A DNA stretch of 64,000 bases. It comes from Lindgomyces ingoldianus (taxonomy: Eukaryota; Ascomycota; Dothideomycetes; Pleosporales; Lindgomycetaceae). This document shows, piece after piece, positions 1 through 10,792 of the stretch. Below the pieces are notes generated by a model. The model worked only from the letters and a program-made list of their open reading frames with translations. It was not told where the DNA came from and searched no databases. The position numbers and the translations under genes are program-made. Each line of letters begins with the position of its first letter. Position 1 is the first letter of the stretch. The stretch is taken from contig NW_022985186.1 of assembly GCF_010093535.1 (NCBI RefSeq), positions 590,254 to 654,253 of the forward strand. The letters run 5' to 3'.

Positions 1-514
1 AAATTACTATAAGATTTTTATAAAAAGCTCTTTTATAGTTATACTTACACTTAAACTTTACTTTAAGCTTTAAGTAACACTTAATAAATATATTAAGCTA
101 GTTTATACTATTATAGCCTATATTATGCTTAGTGTGTAAAGAATTAGCTATATTAGCTATAGCTACTAGCTAGGGGGGAAATCCTTGCGCATCTAGCTTA
201 AGTATGTGCTAAATAATTACCTGCTTTTTATTATTATCTAGCTTTTATAAGTTAGCTGTATAATTAGCTTAGAAAAGTTGTCTAGCGCGTTAGTTACTTA
301 TTATCTTTTAAAAGACCTTATAGATAGCTGCAGCATGTTACTTAAAAAGTGTTATGTTTTATTTAAAAGCTTAAAGCATAAGCTGCATTTAATGTTCTTT
401 TAACACGTCTAAGTAGTGTTGTTAGGAATGCATTAGTGTAGAAAAAGTAGTGTAGTAGGGTCTTAGCAAAAGTAAGCAACTTAGGTGTGTAAGCAACTTG
501 CCCATGAAGTACGT
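1..514 (-). mobile_element. Fot/pogo DNA transposon, truncated by window start (Fot-1)
   Basis: This is the terminal part of a Fot1/pogo-type DNA transposon, RIP-mutated. The end is at 514, next to a TA at 515-516, the usual pogo/Tc1 target duplication. The terminal repeat carries two copies of a GTTGCTTAC-like motif (on the minus strand). Read on the minus strand from the end inward, the sequence shows a decayed transposase N-terminus: a helix-turn-helix region readable around AAAIYKV, then a segment resembling the CENP-B-type domain (LDAQGFPPS), with stop codons throughout. It matches the right ends at 26119 and 27085. The rest of the element lies outside the window. Confidence 0.85.
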
Positions 515-796
515 TACTAGTTAAGATCTAAACTATATATATAAAGTTCTAAGAATTAATTGTTATTGCGCGCTGTAAGCGTCTAACATTGCAGCGCTTA
601 TTAGCGCTTATAGCGCTTAAACGTCCTTCTCTTATTAGACACTACATTCGGCTGTGCACTAGCTTAATAGGTCTGTCTATTCGTCGCCCGTTAGGTCACG
701 TGAATTAACAGGTGGGGTGACAAGGGGATTCCAGGCTTGTTCGTTCAAACAGTAGGGCTTCTGTGGGTGGTAGCTTACGGTCCAATGGTGGGTTGT

Positions 797-1073
797 AACA
801 GAGACTTTCTCTATTACCTATTAAAATCTAAGCTAGTTTAGACATATAGTAGTAGAGCTATAATAATTCTTAGTTAAGCTAGTGCATAGTAAAGGAGGTT
901 TAGAACTATAATATTACCTAAAAAATTACAAAGGTCCCTTAGACAGCTAGGGAGAGAAAGCCTTTCTTACACCCTTATTAGCTAGAGAGATAGGGCTTGC
1001 GCCACTAAGGCTACTAGCCAGGGTTCCAATTCACTAGGCTCTCTCCCCATCCCGTCTGAGCTTGCTGAGATAA
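797..1073 (-). repeat. Partial copy of the inverted-repeat element seen at 10793-12002
   Basis: This block is a diverged copy, in inverted orientation, of the left arm of the element at 10793-12002. It ends with the same terminal sequence (GCTGAGATAA on the plus strand). The inner side runs out near 797, and no matching second end is seen before the Fot element at 514. It sits inside the C-terminal part of the phosphotransferase-like pseudogene, whose reading frame stops within this repeat, so it is probably an insertion in that gene. The GC-balanced stretch 517-796 holds nothing recognised. Confidence 0.7.
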
Positions 1074-1624
1074 GGTTTTAGTAGATCCAGCAACCGCGCT
1101 AATCCAAATATGGAAAGGAACTTAGCATCGTCACCGCCACAAGGCCACTTTTGGGGTGGGACTGAGGCAGTAGGGCATTGACGCCGAAGTCGTTGTGGCC
1201 CAAATTCGCAACCAGCACACCCAGCTATACCTCCGATCCCCGTGTCAGCCGCTACTCTATGACGCTGATTCCAGCTCCGATATATGCCAAGTGCTAGCAA
1301 GCCCATGCAGAAAGGGCGGCGGGCATGAGAGCGACCCTACCAGTCCACAACGCCGACTATGCGCCCTCTCTTAACCCTTAGATTCACATCGCGCAAGTCC
1401 ATGTGCAAAAGGCATTTGGGAAATCGTTCCAGACCGCGTGCCAGCCGTTTAAGTTTTCCTTCAGCAGGAAGCGGTGGCAGTGACGGCACCAATTTGTCCA
1501 GCTCGGCCCATGGGCGGGTAATCCGTTTCGGAAGTACGTCTAGAACTTCCAATCCTTCTTGTGCGATTAAAGGATCCATTTCTGGCAAAGAAATACTATG
1601 CAGCATACCCATAACTCTTCTAAT
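1034..1624 (-). pseudogene. Aminoglycoside phosphotransferase-like (APH) kinase, C-terminal half, broken
   Basis: This is the C-terminal half of an APH/choline-kinase-fold phosphotransferase gene. On the minus strand it reads through a linker (PEMDPLIAQEGLEVLDVLP) to the catalytic segment HMDLRDVNLRV, the Brenner-like HxDxxxxN motif, then GRIVGVVDW, equivalent to the metal-binding (I/V)DW. One in-frame TAG follows directly at about 1337, and the frame then continues to about 1074, where a repeat begins. The 5' edge at 1624 is the 8-bp duplication made by the hAT insertion at 1625-7733. The N-terminal half lies beyond it at 7734-8125 on the same strand. The substrate cannot be told from the sequence. 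APH genes are often multicopy in filamentous ascomycetes (family knowledge). Confidence 0.75.
1617..1624. repeat. Target-site duplication, left copy, of the 6.1 kb hAT element
   Basis: CTTCTAAT here pairs with CTTCCAAT at 7734-7741. The single difference is C to T in CpA context, as RIP produces. Confidence 0.85.
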
Positions 1625-4600
1625 TAGAGTTGGCAACAATTAAGTTAACTTAATAACTTGACTTAATTAACTTAATTAATAGCTGTTAATTAAGTTAATT
1701 AGCTAGGCAAAATTTACTAAGTTAATTAAGCAAATTATGCCTGCTTAATTAACTTAATTAACAGACTTAAATCCCTAGGATCTTAGGTTTACTAGGGGAT
1801 ATAGGATCCTTTAGTGTGCAGGAGTAGTAAATATAGTATAAGGCAGCTTAGCTTTAAGGGACTTTAGAGTTGTAATAGTTGCCTAACTAGGCTTAGCGCT
1901 ATATATCTAAAATTCCTTAACTTCTACTGCCTACTAACTTACCTGCCTCTACTACCTCTCTTACCCTACTAACGCCCCCCTTTATTAATATAGCGTTGCC
2001 TAATTGTTTAGAAGGCATAAATAGTAACTTTATAAAAGTCTAGACCTAGCAGCTTAAAAGCGCAACCTTATAAATTACTCCTAAAAATAGCTCTACTAAT
2101 TTAGCCACTAACGCGCTGTTAGAGCTTAACGCTAACAAGAGCTCTATAGGAGGCACCCTCTTTACTACTAACATTAACAACAATAATAACAACGCGTATA
2201 AGGGCATTAAATAGACGTGTCTACTTAATTATTACAAGCTAGCTTACACAGCAAAGCGCAGTTAAAAAAGCTAGGTTTAGCAGTACAGGTATTACCTTTA
2301 GCACTGCAAGCAACAACGCTTGTACTAGCTCTGCTGCTATTACTACTGTTATAAGCACCTTAATAGGTTCTATTAAGCTAATCTATTAACTACGTTAATT
2401 GCGCGCTATCTTGCTAAGTGTAAGGCTAGCCACAGCGTTAATAAGAATAGCCTAAAAGCCACCTCCTGCGTTACAACTCCCTCCTAGTAATCCTCCCTGC
2501 TTGCCTACCTTTACTATAAAGGCCTTAGGGTATCCTAGAGTGTTGCTAACCTTATTACAGAGAGCTTCTTACGCACAAACTTTCTATAATTAGTGCTTAA
2601 CTAGGTAGTAGCTAATAACTAGGCGCTCTCTGTAATTAAGGGCGCTGCTTTTTAAGCTATGTTACAGCAGGCTAACCTGTTAGCTAAGGCAGAGCTGTAG
2701 AGGTCCCACAACACCCTACAAGCTTATATAATTGCGGAGTATAAGTTGTACGTGCCTGCTGTTATTAATTATCTTTGTAACGCGTAATTAGCTATACACA
2801 TCTCCCTTAACAATTAGACGTTAATAGGCAGTAAGCAGGCGCTTATAGGGATCTGCGTACACTACCTTAATTGCGACAGCGCGCCTTGTGATTACGTACT
2901 TAGCCTGCCCTTATTAATAGGCTAGCATACAGGCGTTAATATTGCTACTGTTGTTAACGCTACACTTAAAAGCTTTAAAATCTCTGCACATAACTTAGGT
3001 TACTTTGTCCTTAATAACACTACTAATAATAACTCTATAATTAACACCCTAGCTATTAAATACAACTTTAACCCTTACTATTAATAACTATATTGCGCCT
3101 ACTATATAATTAACTTTACTGCTTAATAAATTATATTTAGCAAAGATTATAAAGTGTTTAAGAATGCAAAGGAGCATCTTAAAGAGGAGAAGGCGTTTCT
3201 TAACAAGTAGTGTAAGGCTAGCCCTCTAGGCGTCCTAATTAACGTTATCGCCTCTATCTATACGCTGCAAGCCCGCCAGCTTCTTAAACAGTGCTAGATA
3301 ACCTACAACACTTAATTAAAGCTAGATCGCAAGGTTAAAACGCTAGAGATTATTAAACTAGTAAAGATAAAGTAGAACTCTTATTATAACTATTTTACAC
3401 GCGCGCTTAAGCTCTACATGCCTTTTAATAAGTATATTAGCTATAAGCTTGTTAAATATTATTACTAAGGCCTTTATTAACACTTCTAACTTAGTAATCT
3501 TAAGAAGCGCTAGTTTATTAAAAAAGATAGCCTCTCTGCTAAGGATTAAGTAATAATTACAGAGTACTAAAAAATTCTACAGCTCTTTAAAGAGGCCACT
3601 ACCTGTATAGAGGGCAGGGGCGTAGCTAGCACGTTAGGCGCTATCTAGGAGGTGCTCCCTACGCTTAATTAGCTTGCAACCACCCTTAATAAGATGCTTT
3701 TTTAGTATAATAACATTAACTTTAACAACGTTAACGCCCTAGAAGACTACATTTAAGCTACCTGTAACCACACCTAAGATCAATCAAGCCAGCTTAATAG
3801 CTTGATTAGAAGATTAATGCTAAGCTAATTTAATCAATCCAGCCAAACCTTATATAGAAACGTAATTAATCTAGCTAAGCTTTTCTGTAAGCTTAATTTA
3901 GATTAATAGCTTAATTGCCTTAAGTATATAGTAGATTTTAGAGATAAGGTAGCCTATAAGGCAGCTTAGATAGCTATAAAAGCTCTATACTAAACTTTTT
4001 TTAGTGTTGTTTACTGTGTAGTATTATGTAATATCTAATAACTCTGTGTAACTAGCAGCTAGTGTGTTGTCTTATATTGTATACTCCATCTCTATCTATC
4101 ACCTATAATGCTATATACTTCTGGTGTTGCAGATCTATCGCTGTATACCTCACCCCATTGTTGCCCTTATGCCGCCTAAGAAACGTATCTCTAATAGCGC
4201 TCCCTTGCCTAAAAAGCGTGTGCGCGGCACTGTAAGCTAGCTTATTATAATTAACTTACTATTATTTTAATCTTAGCTATCTGCCCTATCTCTGCTGCCT
4301 TTATATACACATACTTTTAAGTTATAATTGCGCAAGTTGCAGCCTAAAGATGCTATTATTACGCCTACTAAAAGTAGTAAGTAAGCTACACTTGCTCTGT
4401 TTTTTAAAGCAGCTAATAACACTATAGATAAGGCTTTTAACACTTATTTTAAAGACAATTATAATAGCATAGATTAGAATTATCTTAAGCTGTATATAAA
4501 GCCTATTATAACGCACTAATATAAGCAAAGTTAGATCTATTGCTATAGCTATTATGTTGCTCTTTTTAAAGATCTAACCTATATATTTTTTATCTACTAC

Positions 4601-7600
4601 TAGTGTTTTAAGCACAAGCTTATAGATATTAGTATTAGGATATATAATACAAGCGTAGCAGTCTTGTTAGCTGCGCGCTACCTTAGCAAGCAGAAGCCTA
4701 GCTATAAGCTTATAGCACTAGGCAAGACTCTAATTACTAGTGTTTATAACACGCTTATTACTGTAAAAGTTCTTATTTTATAGGCAGTAGCTAATTAGAT
4801 TAACAGCTTTAGCAAGTAGCACTTTAAGTTTACTATAGTTAACTAGCTTATTATAAATAACTACTTTATCTTTAAGTTTAAAACACTAGCTTTTTAACAC
4901 TTAATTGCTATTACTAACCTGCTTACTAAAGTAGTGCTATAAAAGAACTATAAGAGTGTCTTCTAATATGTTATATAACTGTTTAACTAGCTTAGGCCCT
5001 GCGTTGTTTATAAGCTGTTATAATTACTTAGTAGAATCTATATAAGCTTTAACAGATAGATAATAAAAGCTAGTAAGCGCAGGTTTCTTAGTATTGTCAC
5101 CTACTATATTAACTTAGATAGCAAGCTCTAAGACCTACCTATTACGCTGCCTTAGCTTATAGGCGCTTACACTAGCAATTAACTAGCTAAGGTTGTATTA
5201 TTAATATTAAAGCAGTTTAGCATAAGCAAGCGCACACTTAGTTACTTTATTCTTAATAACGCCTTTAATAATAACACTACTGTTGCTGTAATTGCTTATA
5301 AGCTTAAATTTAATCTTATTTGCTAATGCCTTTACTATAGCCCTTATATAATTAATCTAATTAGGCAGAGACTGCTCTAGGGCAGAGATACAGACTTATA
5401 TAATAATAAGAGAGTTAACAAGCTTGCTAACAAGGCAGCATTTATAAAAGAGTAGTAAAAGCATAGACCTTTAGGCGTACTTTTTAATATTATTAACTAT
5501 ATTTACACACTGCAGCAGTATAATCTCTTTAAGAAGGCGCAGCGTACAGCTTACTGCAAGCTGCCTTATAACATAGATAATAAGCTTACAATACTGCAGC
5601 TAATTAAGCTAGTAGTTATACGCTAGAACTTATACTTTAACTATTTTAAGCAAGCTATAAAGCTTACACTAGCTATTAACGCGTACGCAAACACCCACAT
5701 ACAAAATACAGTAAAAGAGGATATCTACGCTAACTTACAGGGCAAGAATTAGCCTACTACTCTATAGTAGATAAGATTAGACAGCCTTATAGCTACTAAT
5801 TAGGCTATTGTTACTAACTATATAGAAGTTCTTAGGCTACTTAAAGAGTATATAAAGCGCTTTAAAGGACATAGTAAGTATAGCTTTAGCGTAATTACTA
5901 AGGTAATCTTAATGTTTAAGTTTCTACTTACTTAATTAGAAGCTTGCCTCCTCTACTATAATAGCATAGTCTATAACGCTTATAATAAGGCGCCTAAAGA
6001 TTATCTTTCTATTAATCTACACGCAGCGCTGCTTAAAGTAAATAAGTACTACACTAAACTTAACAACTTACTAGCTTACTATGCTGCTATAATACTCTAT
6101 TTTTGCTACAAACATTACTGTAATTAAGCGTAGGCTAAAAAGTCTAATTAGCTAGCATCTAATAATCTTAATTTCTAGGCACTATAGGTAGATTATAAGT
6201 TGCTACTGTTACTAAGGCCTTACTACACACACGCACTAAAGAAACTAAGCAATATTAACAACATAATTAATAGTATTATTAATCCTACACGTAGTAATAC
6301 TAAGAAGGATAAGTATAAGTAGTAAAAGTATAAGCTAATTATTAGCAAAAGCACTAATTCTATATAATACTAGTTTAGGCTACGCAATTAATATTCTAAC
6401 CTTAGTAAGATAGCGCTTATAATACTCTTTATACTAGCTTTAAGCTGTAAGTGTGAGCGTGTCTTTAGTAAGCTTAGAGATCTACTAGAGCCTTGCTAAC
6501 GCTGTATATTACCTAAGCTACTTGCAGCACTACACTTAGTATAATAATAGAGATAGGCTAGTTTTAGTAGCAGCAATAATAATAATATAGGCTAATTAAA
6601 GCTTACTAACAAGCAGATAGACGTTTTGTACAAGCTTAGTAAGTGGGTAGGCAAAGACAATAATCTAGATACATAGAACAACAGCTAAGACTTAACACTA
6701 AAAAATATATACAACTTTCTTATTTAGAAATTAAGCACCTAAGCTACTAATTAAGCTAGCAACTTTCTGCTAAGCTAATTTAATTAATCTAGCTAAACCT
6801 TATACTAAAACGCAATTAATTAAGCTAGAAACTGCTAGCTTGCTTAATTAATTAATCTCAGGTGTGCCTATAACATAGCTTATATTAAGATTATTAATTA
6901 TATGCGTAAGTTAAAGGACGCCCCAGCTTATTACACTGCCTGCTGTCTCTACCCACGCACAAAAAGTTACATAGATAAAGTGTAAGCAGTGCCTCTTAAT
7001 TACAACAAGGAGCTTTGTAAAGGACCTTACATATACAAAGGCTAGCTAGATAACTGCTACCTTAGCTTTTAACACTTGTAGGTAGAGTTTAAAGACGCTG
7101 CCTCTCCTGTCAGTACTCTAGAGCCTCTGCTAAAGAAGGCACGTACAGGGCCAGCTAGGAGCCGGTCAGATTTTATAAGAGCTGCCCTATAAGGTGACAA
7201 CGCCTGCCTAACCTATTACTGTAATAAGTTTAAGCGCTAGATAATTAAGTTACCTATACTAAAAAAGTCCCTATTTACGCGCAACCTAATTCTATACTAG
7301 ATAAGGAAGGCTAACAAGTACCCTATCTTATCACGCTTTGCCCTTACAATCCTCAGCATCCCTGTGGCGGCCACTAATTGTGAGAGGACCTTCTCTGAGC
7401 TAGGTGATTTGCTGGAGACAAGGCGTCTCTGCATAAAGGCAGACCTCCTCTCTGCCCTACAAAGCCTACGTAGTTGGAAGCGCCTTAGCTTAAAGCCTAC
7501 AAAGTTAGCAAAAAGTCCACGTAGTAACGCTATCTCTCCTAAAGACCTAGAGACTATCTACAAGATATACAGCAGTTAATTTACTATGTAATCTATTAAT

Positions 7601-7733
7601 TAAGTTAATTAAGTTAATTAAGTTAAGCCTTATTTGTGCTATTAAGTTAATTAAGTTAATTAAAACGTGCTAGATCTGTTAATCAATTAAGCAATTCACC
7701 CTGACTTGATTGACTTGATTGTTGCCAACTCTG
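1625..7733 (+). mobile_element. hAT DNA transposon (hAT-1), RIP-mutated, carrying a nested hAT
   Basis: The ends are hAT-like inverted repeats (CAGAGTTGGCAACAA read inward on the minus strand; TAGAGTTGGCAACAA on the plus), flanked by an 8-bp duplication. Without the nested element at 3769-6866 and its 8-bp duplication the element is 3003 bp, a normal hAT size. A transposase remnant runs on the plus strand from roughly 2000 to 3768 and resumes at 6875-7579. It is riddled with stops until the end, where an open stretch 7364-7579 keeps the C-terminal dimerisation domain (CERTFSELGDLLETRR). Internal AT palindromes (TTAATTAAGTTAATTA) lie next to both ends. It interrupts the APH pseudogene. Confidence 0.9.
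3769..6866 (+). mobile_element. hAT DNA transposon (hAT-2 family, copy 1), nested in hAT-1
   Basis: This 3098-bp element has CACACCT..AGGTGTG ends. It is flanked by CCTGTAAC (3761-3768) and CCTATAAC (6867-6874), a duplication with one TpG/TpA difference. The transposase is on the plus strand: a likely start at 4169 (MPPKKRISNSAPLPKKRVRG) is followed by a long decayed frame ending in a hAT dimerisation domain near 6450 (CERVFSKLRDLLEP). Stops occur about every 20-40 codons, mostly TAG/TAA in RIP context. A second copy of exactly the same length lies at 51908-55005 on the opposite strand. Confidence 0.92.
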
Positions 7734-8125
7734 CTTCCAATATTGCGTAACTCTACGCTTGAATCGTCACTCTCGACGAACTGACTCATCATGACTGATT
7801 TACCAGCGACTTCTAGCAACTCGCATGGGCTGGGAACGGGGATATTGTTTGTTTGCAAATGGCAGTATAAACTGAACTCTTGTTTTAGCAATGACTTGGA
7901 GTCAATATTCGGATCGTTGACGTTTTCATATGTTGAGCTTTTCGGGATACGTAGAGCAATGTCGCCGTGTTTAGGGGAGCGAGCTCGATAGACGGCAAAT
8001 TCTAGCTCTTCGCCAGAGAGAACGATGTTGGTAAGTGACGCCTGGAGCGCGAATGGAGAAGGATCTGTTCCGCTACTTGGCAGATATACTGTTTGCAGTG
8101 GTGATACTCGGATGCTTCGTCACCA
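7734..8125 (-). pseudogene. APH-like kinase, N-terminal half
   Basis: This is the N-terminal half of the same APH-like gene as 1034-1624. The frame is open on the minus strand for about 130 codons, bounded upstream by a TGA near 8125. It contains a nucleotide-binding-lobe signature (LEFAVYRARS, then GDIALRIPK), then EFSLYCHLQTNNIPVP and a hinge-like segment (MMSQFVESDDSS). It stops at the hAT insertion site in the codons for RNIG. No clear start methionine was found, and the most upstream codons may belong to the terminal repeat of the neighbouring pogo element rather than to the kinase. Confidence 0.65.
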
Positions 8126-9306
8126 TAGTCACACGATAGTCGGATGTGTCGGATGTGTCGTCACAAGATGGTCGGATGCGTCGGCACCATGGTCTGTTGC
8201 CAAGACCCACTTATTTCGCATATATATAGACTCCCGCAACGGACTCCTCTAGCAATACATTCAATGCAGTTCCTCATGCCTCTGGTGCCTCACATAGCTT
8301 CACATATACGCTATTTTTTCTCAGCATCACAGCACAACAACAATGACAGGTATTAAAGAAGCTCTCGCAGAGTATGATTTTATGTCATCTGGCGACAAGA
8401 TCTCGTGGCAGAGAATAGCTGATAAGCATGGTATTATTCGCTCAACGTTGACGCGTAGACACTGCCGCGAAACACGCTCTCGAGAAGAGGTATCAATATC
8501 ACAACGGAATCTACAACCACAACAGGAAGCAGAGCTTGTAAAGTATATAGAGGGATTGACAGAGCGTAAGCTACCTTCTACAAGAGAGATGGTGCAGAAT
8601 TTCGCAGCCGATATCGCTGGATTCCCTGTCTGAAAGCTGGGTCACTCGCTTCCTCTGCCGACACCAAGATAAGCTCACATCTCGATGAAGCACTTCTATG
8701 GATCCCTAACGCCACGCTGCTGACTTTGGTGATAATTACAAGGTGTAATTGGAACAGCTGGGCAGCAAAATCAACTTCTACGAAGTAGAGCCTGAGCATA
8801 CATATAATATGGGTGAGAAAGGGCTTCATGAATGGGGCCGTTGATAGACAGAAAAGGATATTCAGTAAGAGGCTGTTTCAGAAGAAGCAGTTTAAGCAGG
8901 TGCTATAGGATGGCAATCGCGAGTGGATAAGCTTCTTAGCGTGTGTTTGCGCTAATGGTACGGCGTTGCCGCCAGCTCTCATATATGAGGCTGACTCCAA
9001 GAACATACAAACAACTTGGGTGGAGGATGTAGAGGCAGGAGAACATATGGCCTTCTTTGGAGTATCAAGCAGTGGCTGGTCGAACGCTGGGCTTGGTCTT
9101 GCCTGGCTTCAGCAGGTATTTGAGCGCTTCACAGCAGGCAAAGCTCGAAGAAAGGACCGCTTATTGCTTGTAGATGGCCATGGCAGCCACCTAACAGAAA
9201 AGTTTCTGGAGTACTGCCACAGACATAAGATACTATTAGGTATCTATCCACCTCACAGCACTCACACGCTGCAGCCGCTCGAGGTGGTGATGTTCAAGCC
9301 TCTCAG
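8108..9306 (+). pseudogene. pogo/Fot-type DDE transposase, frameshifted
   Basis: This is a GC-balanced, decayed pogo-superfamily transposase. The start at 8343 opens a Psq/CENP-B-type helix-turn-helix region (WQRIADKHGIIRSTLTRR) and is followed by a DDE_1 domain. Frameshifts occur near 8630 and 8825, with further stops, including TAG before DGNREW. The first catalytic Asp position reads NMGEKGF instead of the family's D-E-x-G-F, while LVDGHGSHLTEKF, with the second Asp, and IYPPHSTHTLQPLEV remain. The C-terminus is lost after about 9306. Upstream (8108-8180) lie four CGGATG repeats that look like a duplicated terminal motif. Unlike the other transposons here it carries little RIP, and the decay is mainly by indels. 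Confidence 0.8.
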
Positions 9307-9440
9307 CTACCATTCTACTGGTGACTTACCTGTGCAAGATACGTGTACAAGCATCCTTCGGAAGACCGACGGACCCATTGAGCTGCTCCTTGCTACCAGT
9401 GTTCTTGCCAGTTCCCTTATAGCACTTATGCCACACCATC

Positions 9441-10211
9441 CTACCTGTTCTTTCGTCGAATCTGGGGCTGATAGTCGGTGATCGGACTATCCCCCATCAT
9501 GTAACCATTGCTCAGCTTGTAGAACTGAGTGATCTGCTCGCGGTCGCTGTCCTGGATCTTGGGAGGGAAGTTGTAGCTCATGATCGAGTTGTAGTTGTTG
9601 TTGAGGAACTGAATAGCGCCATGACCCTCGGGCATGATATTCTTCTTATCGTCGCCCGTGATGGCGAACTCGTGGCGTAGGCCGAGGATATGACCAATCT
9701 CGTGCTGGAAGATGTTCTTGAGGATGGGTTTGGCGGTCGGATCAAAGGCACGCGAGAAGACGATGACATCCTGGTCGACCTCGTGAGGGAAGAAGGCACG
9801 GGCGAGCGTGTTGCGTCCCGACCCAACAGTGGGATTGGGCTTATACACGAGGTAGAAGTTTGCGCTGTCCTGGCCTGTCGTCTCGGAGATGGCGACACCC
9901 AGTTCGAGCTCGTTCCATGTATCGGCGGCATCCTGGAACGTTTTGGCTGTAGATCGCGCTTGGTCGGGAGACGTGAAGCTCTCCTCTTGCACAAAGTACT
10001 GGAGGACTCTGCCCTGAGTGAGATGAACATCCCAGCGGGGAACAATGGTCCCGTAGCCTACGACGAGGGAGTCGGGCTCGTCCGGGTTGTTGTCACCTGT
10101 AGTGCCGGCCAAGTTGGAGATGGGGGCGGGACCAAAAGAGGGATCCTCCTCCTCCTGCGTGTCGCAGGGATACTTGGTGAGCTCCGAGACGGGGATGATG
10201 GTCTTCGCCAT
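9441..10211 (-). CDS. Zinc metalloprotease (metzincin, matrixin-like)
   Basis: This is an intact single-exon gene encoding 256 aa from an ATG at 10211. The metzincin zinc site HEIGHILGLRH is at residues 170-180: three His ligands and the catalytic Glu171. The Met-turn SIMSYN is at 209-214. The region 45-160 resembles the five-stranded N-terminal subdomain (VVGYGTIVPRWDV). No signal peptide or membrane segment is visible, which is unusual for a secreted peptidase; an unrecognised upstream exon could supply one. The C-terminus (SPITDYQPQIRRKNR) resembles the tail of fungal zincin-like hypothetical proteins. The substrate is unknown. Downstream it abuts the pogo pseudogene. Codon use is GC-balanced with no RIP signs. 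It could alternatively be classed as astacin/M12, but the Met-turn context fits M10 better. Confidence 0.85.
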   Translation of the reverse strand: MAKTIIPVSELTKYPCDTQEEEDPSFGPAPISNLAGTTGDNNPDEPDSLVVGYGTIVPRWDVHLTQGRVLQYFVQEESFTSPDQARSTAKTFQDAADTWNELELGVAISETTGQDSANFYLVYKPNPTVGSGRNTLARAFFPHEVDQDVIVFSRAFDPTAKPILKNIFQHEIGHILGLRHEFAITGDDKKNIMPEGHGAIQFLNNNYNSIMSYNFPPKIQDSDREQITQFYKLSNGYMMGDSPITDYQPQIRRKNR

Positions 10212-10784
10212 TGAAGGGACAACAGGGTTGGTTTGGCCAGAGGCTAGCGCTGTAATTGCACGTTCGTTGATATCACCACACCAGGGATCAAATGCTTCGG
10301 CCAGTTTGGCAAGTGAGAAGAAATTTGTAGGTTGAGGACTGAGTGACGATCCTTGCCTTGCATTCTACCCGCTTTATATGCTCTCGAATCTCCAATGATC
10401 AAGGCGAGGCCCTCGAAGCCTTGCGATTCGCTCCTCGATTCGGCTTGGGCGTGCTGCGAGACCCTGTAGACAGTTAGCTTCCCGGCCTTCCAGCCGCTCC
10501 ACAAGCTCAGCTGAGAACGGCAACGCCTTAGAGACGCCATGAAAGTCAAGATACCTGCATGTCAAGCATGTTCAACCTATGCAGTGAGCGCCCCCACGAG
10601 TTAGGCGAGGGACTACTCTTGATGTGGGATGTCGTCGTGCCGGAGCCGCCGAAGGTGAATTTCAGTTTGTCAAAGTCGATGCAAACTGCTGCATCATGCG
10701 TATATCACTTGCATGGCGTCGATTAAGTTTGATGCTTACGATTACAGCGGTGAGCGGTGGTGCCATGTGATTCTAAACGCGGTT
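10212..10784. other. Gene-free, GC-balanced upstream region of the metalloprotease
   Basis: The short open frames here overlap on both strands, lack recognisable motifs and mostly lack ATG starts. The region presumably contains the metalloprotease promoter. No repeat was recognised. Confidence 0.5.
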
Positions 10785-10792
10785 GATTTATG

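Noticed and set aside
7364..7579. A 71-codon open frame as a separate gene
   Set aside because: It is the surviving C-terminal dimerisation domain of the hAT-1 transposase.
9578..10214. Open frames overlapping the metalloprotease in other frames
   Set aside because: Shadows of a GC-balanced gene; only the minus frame at 9441-10211 carries the zinc motif.
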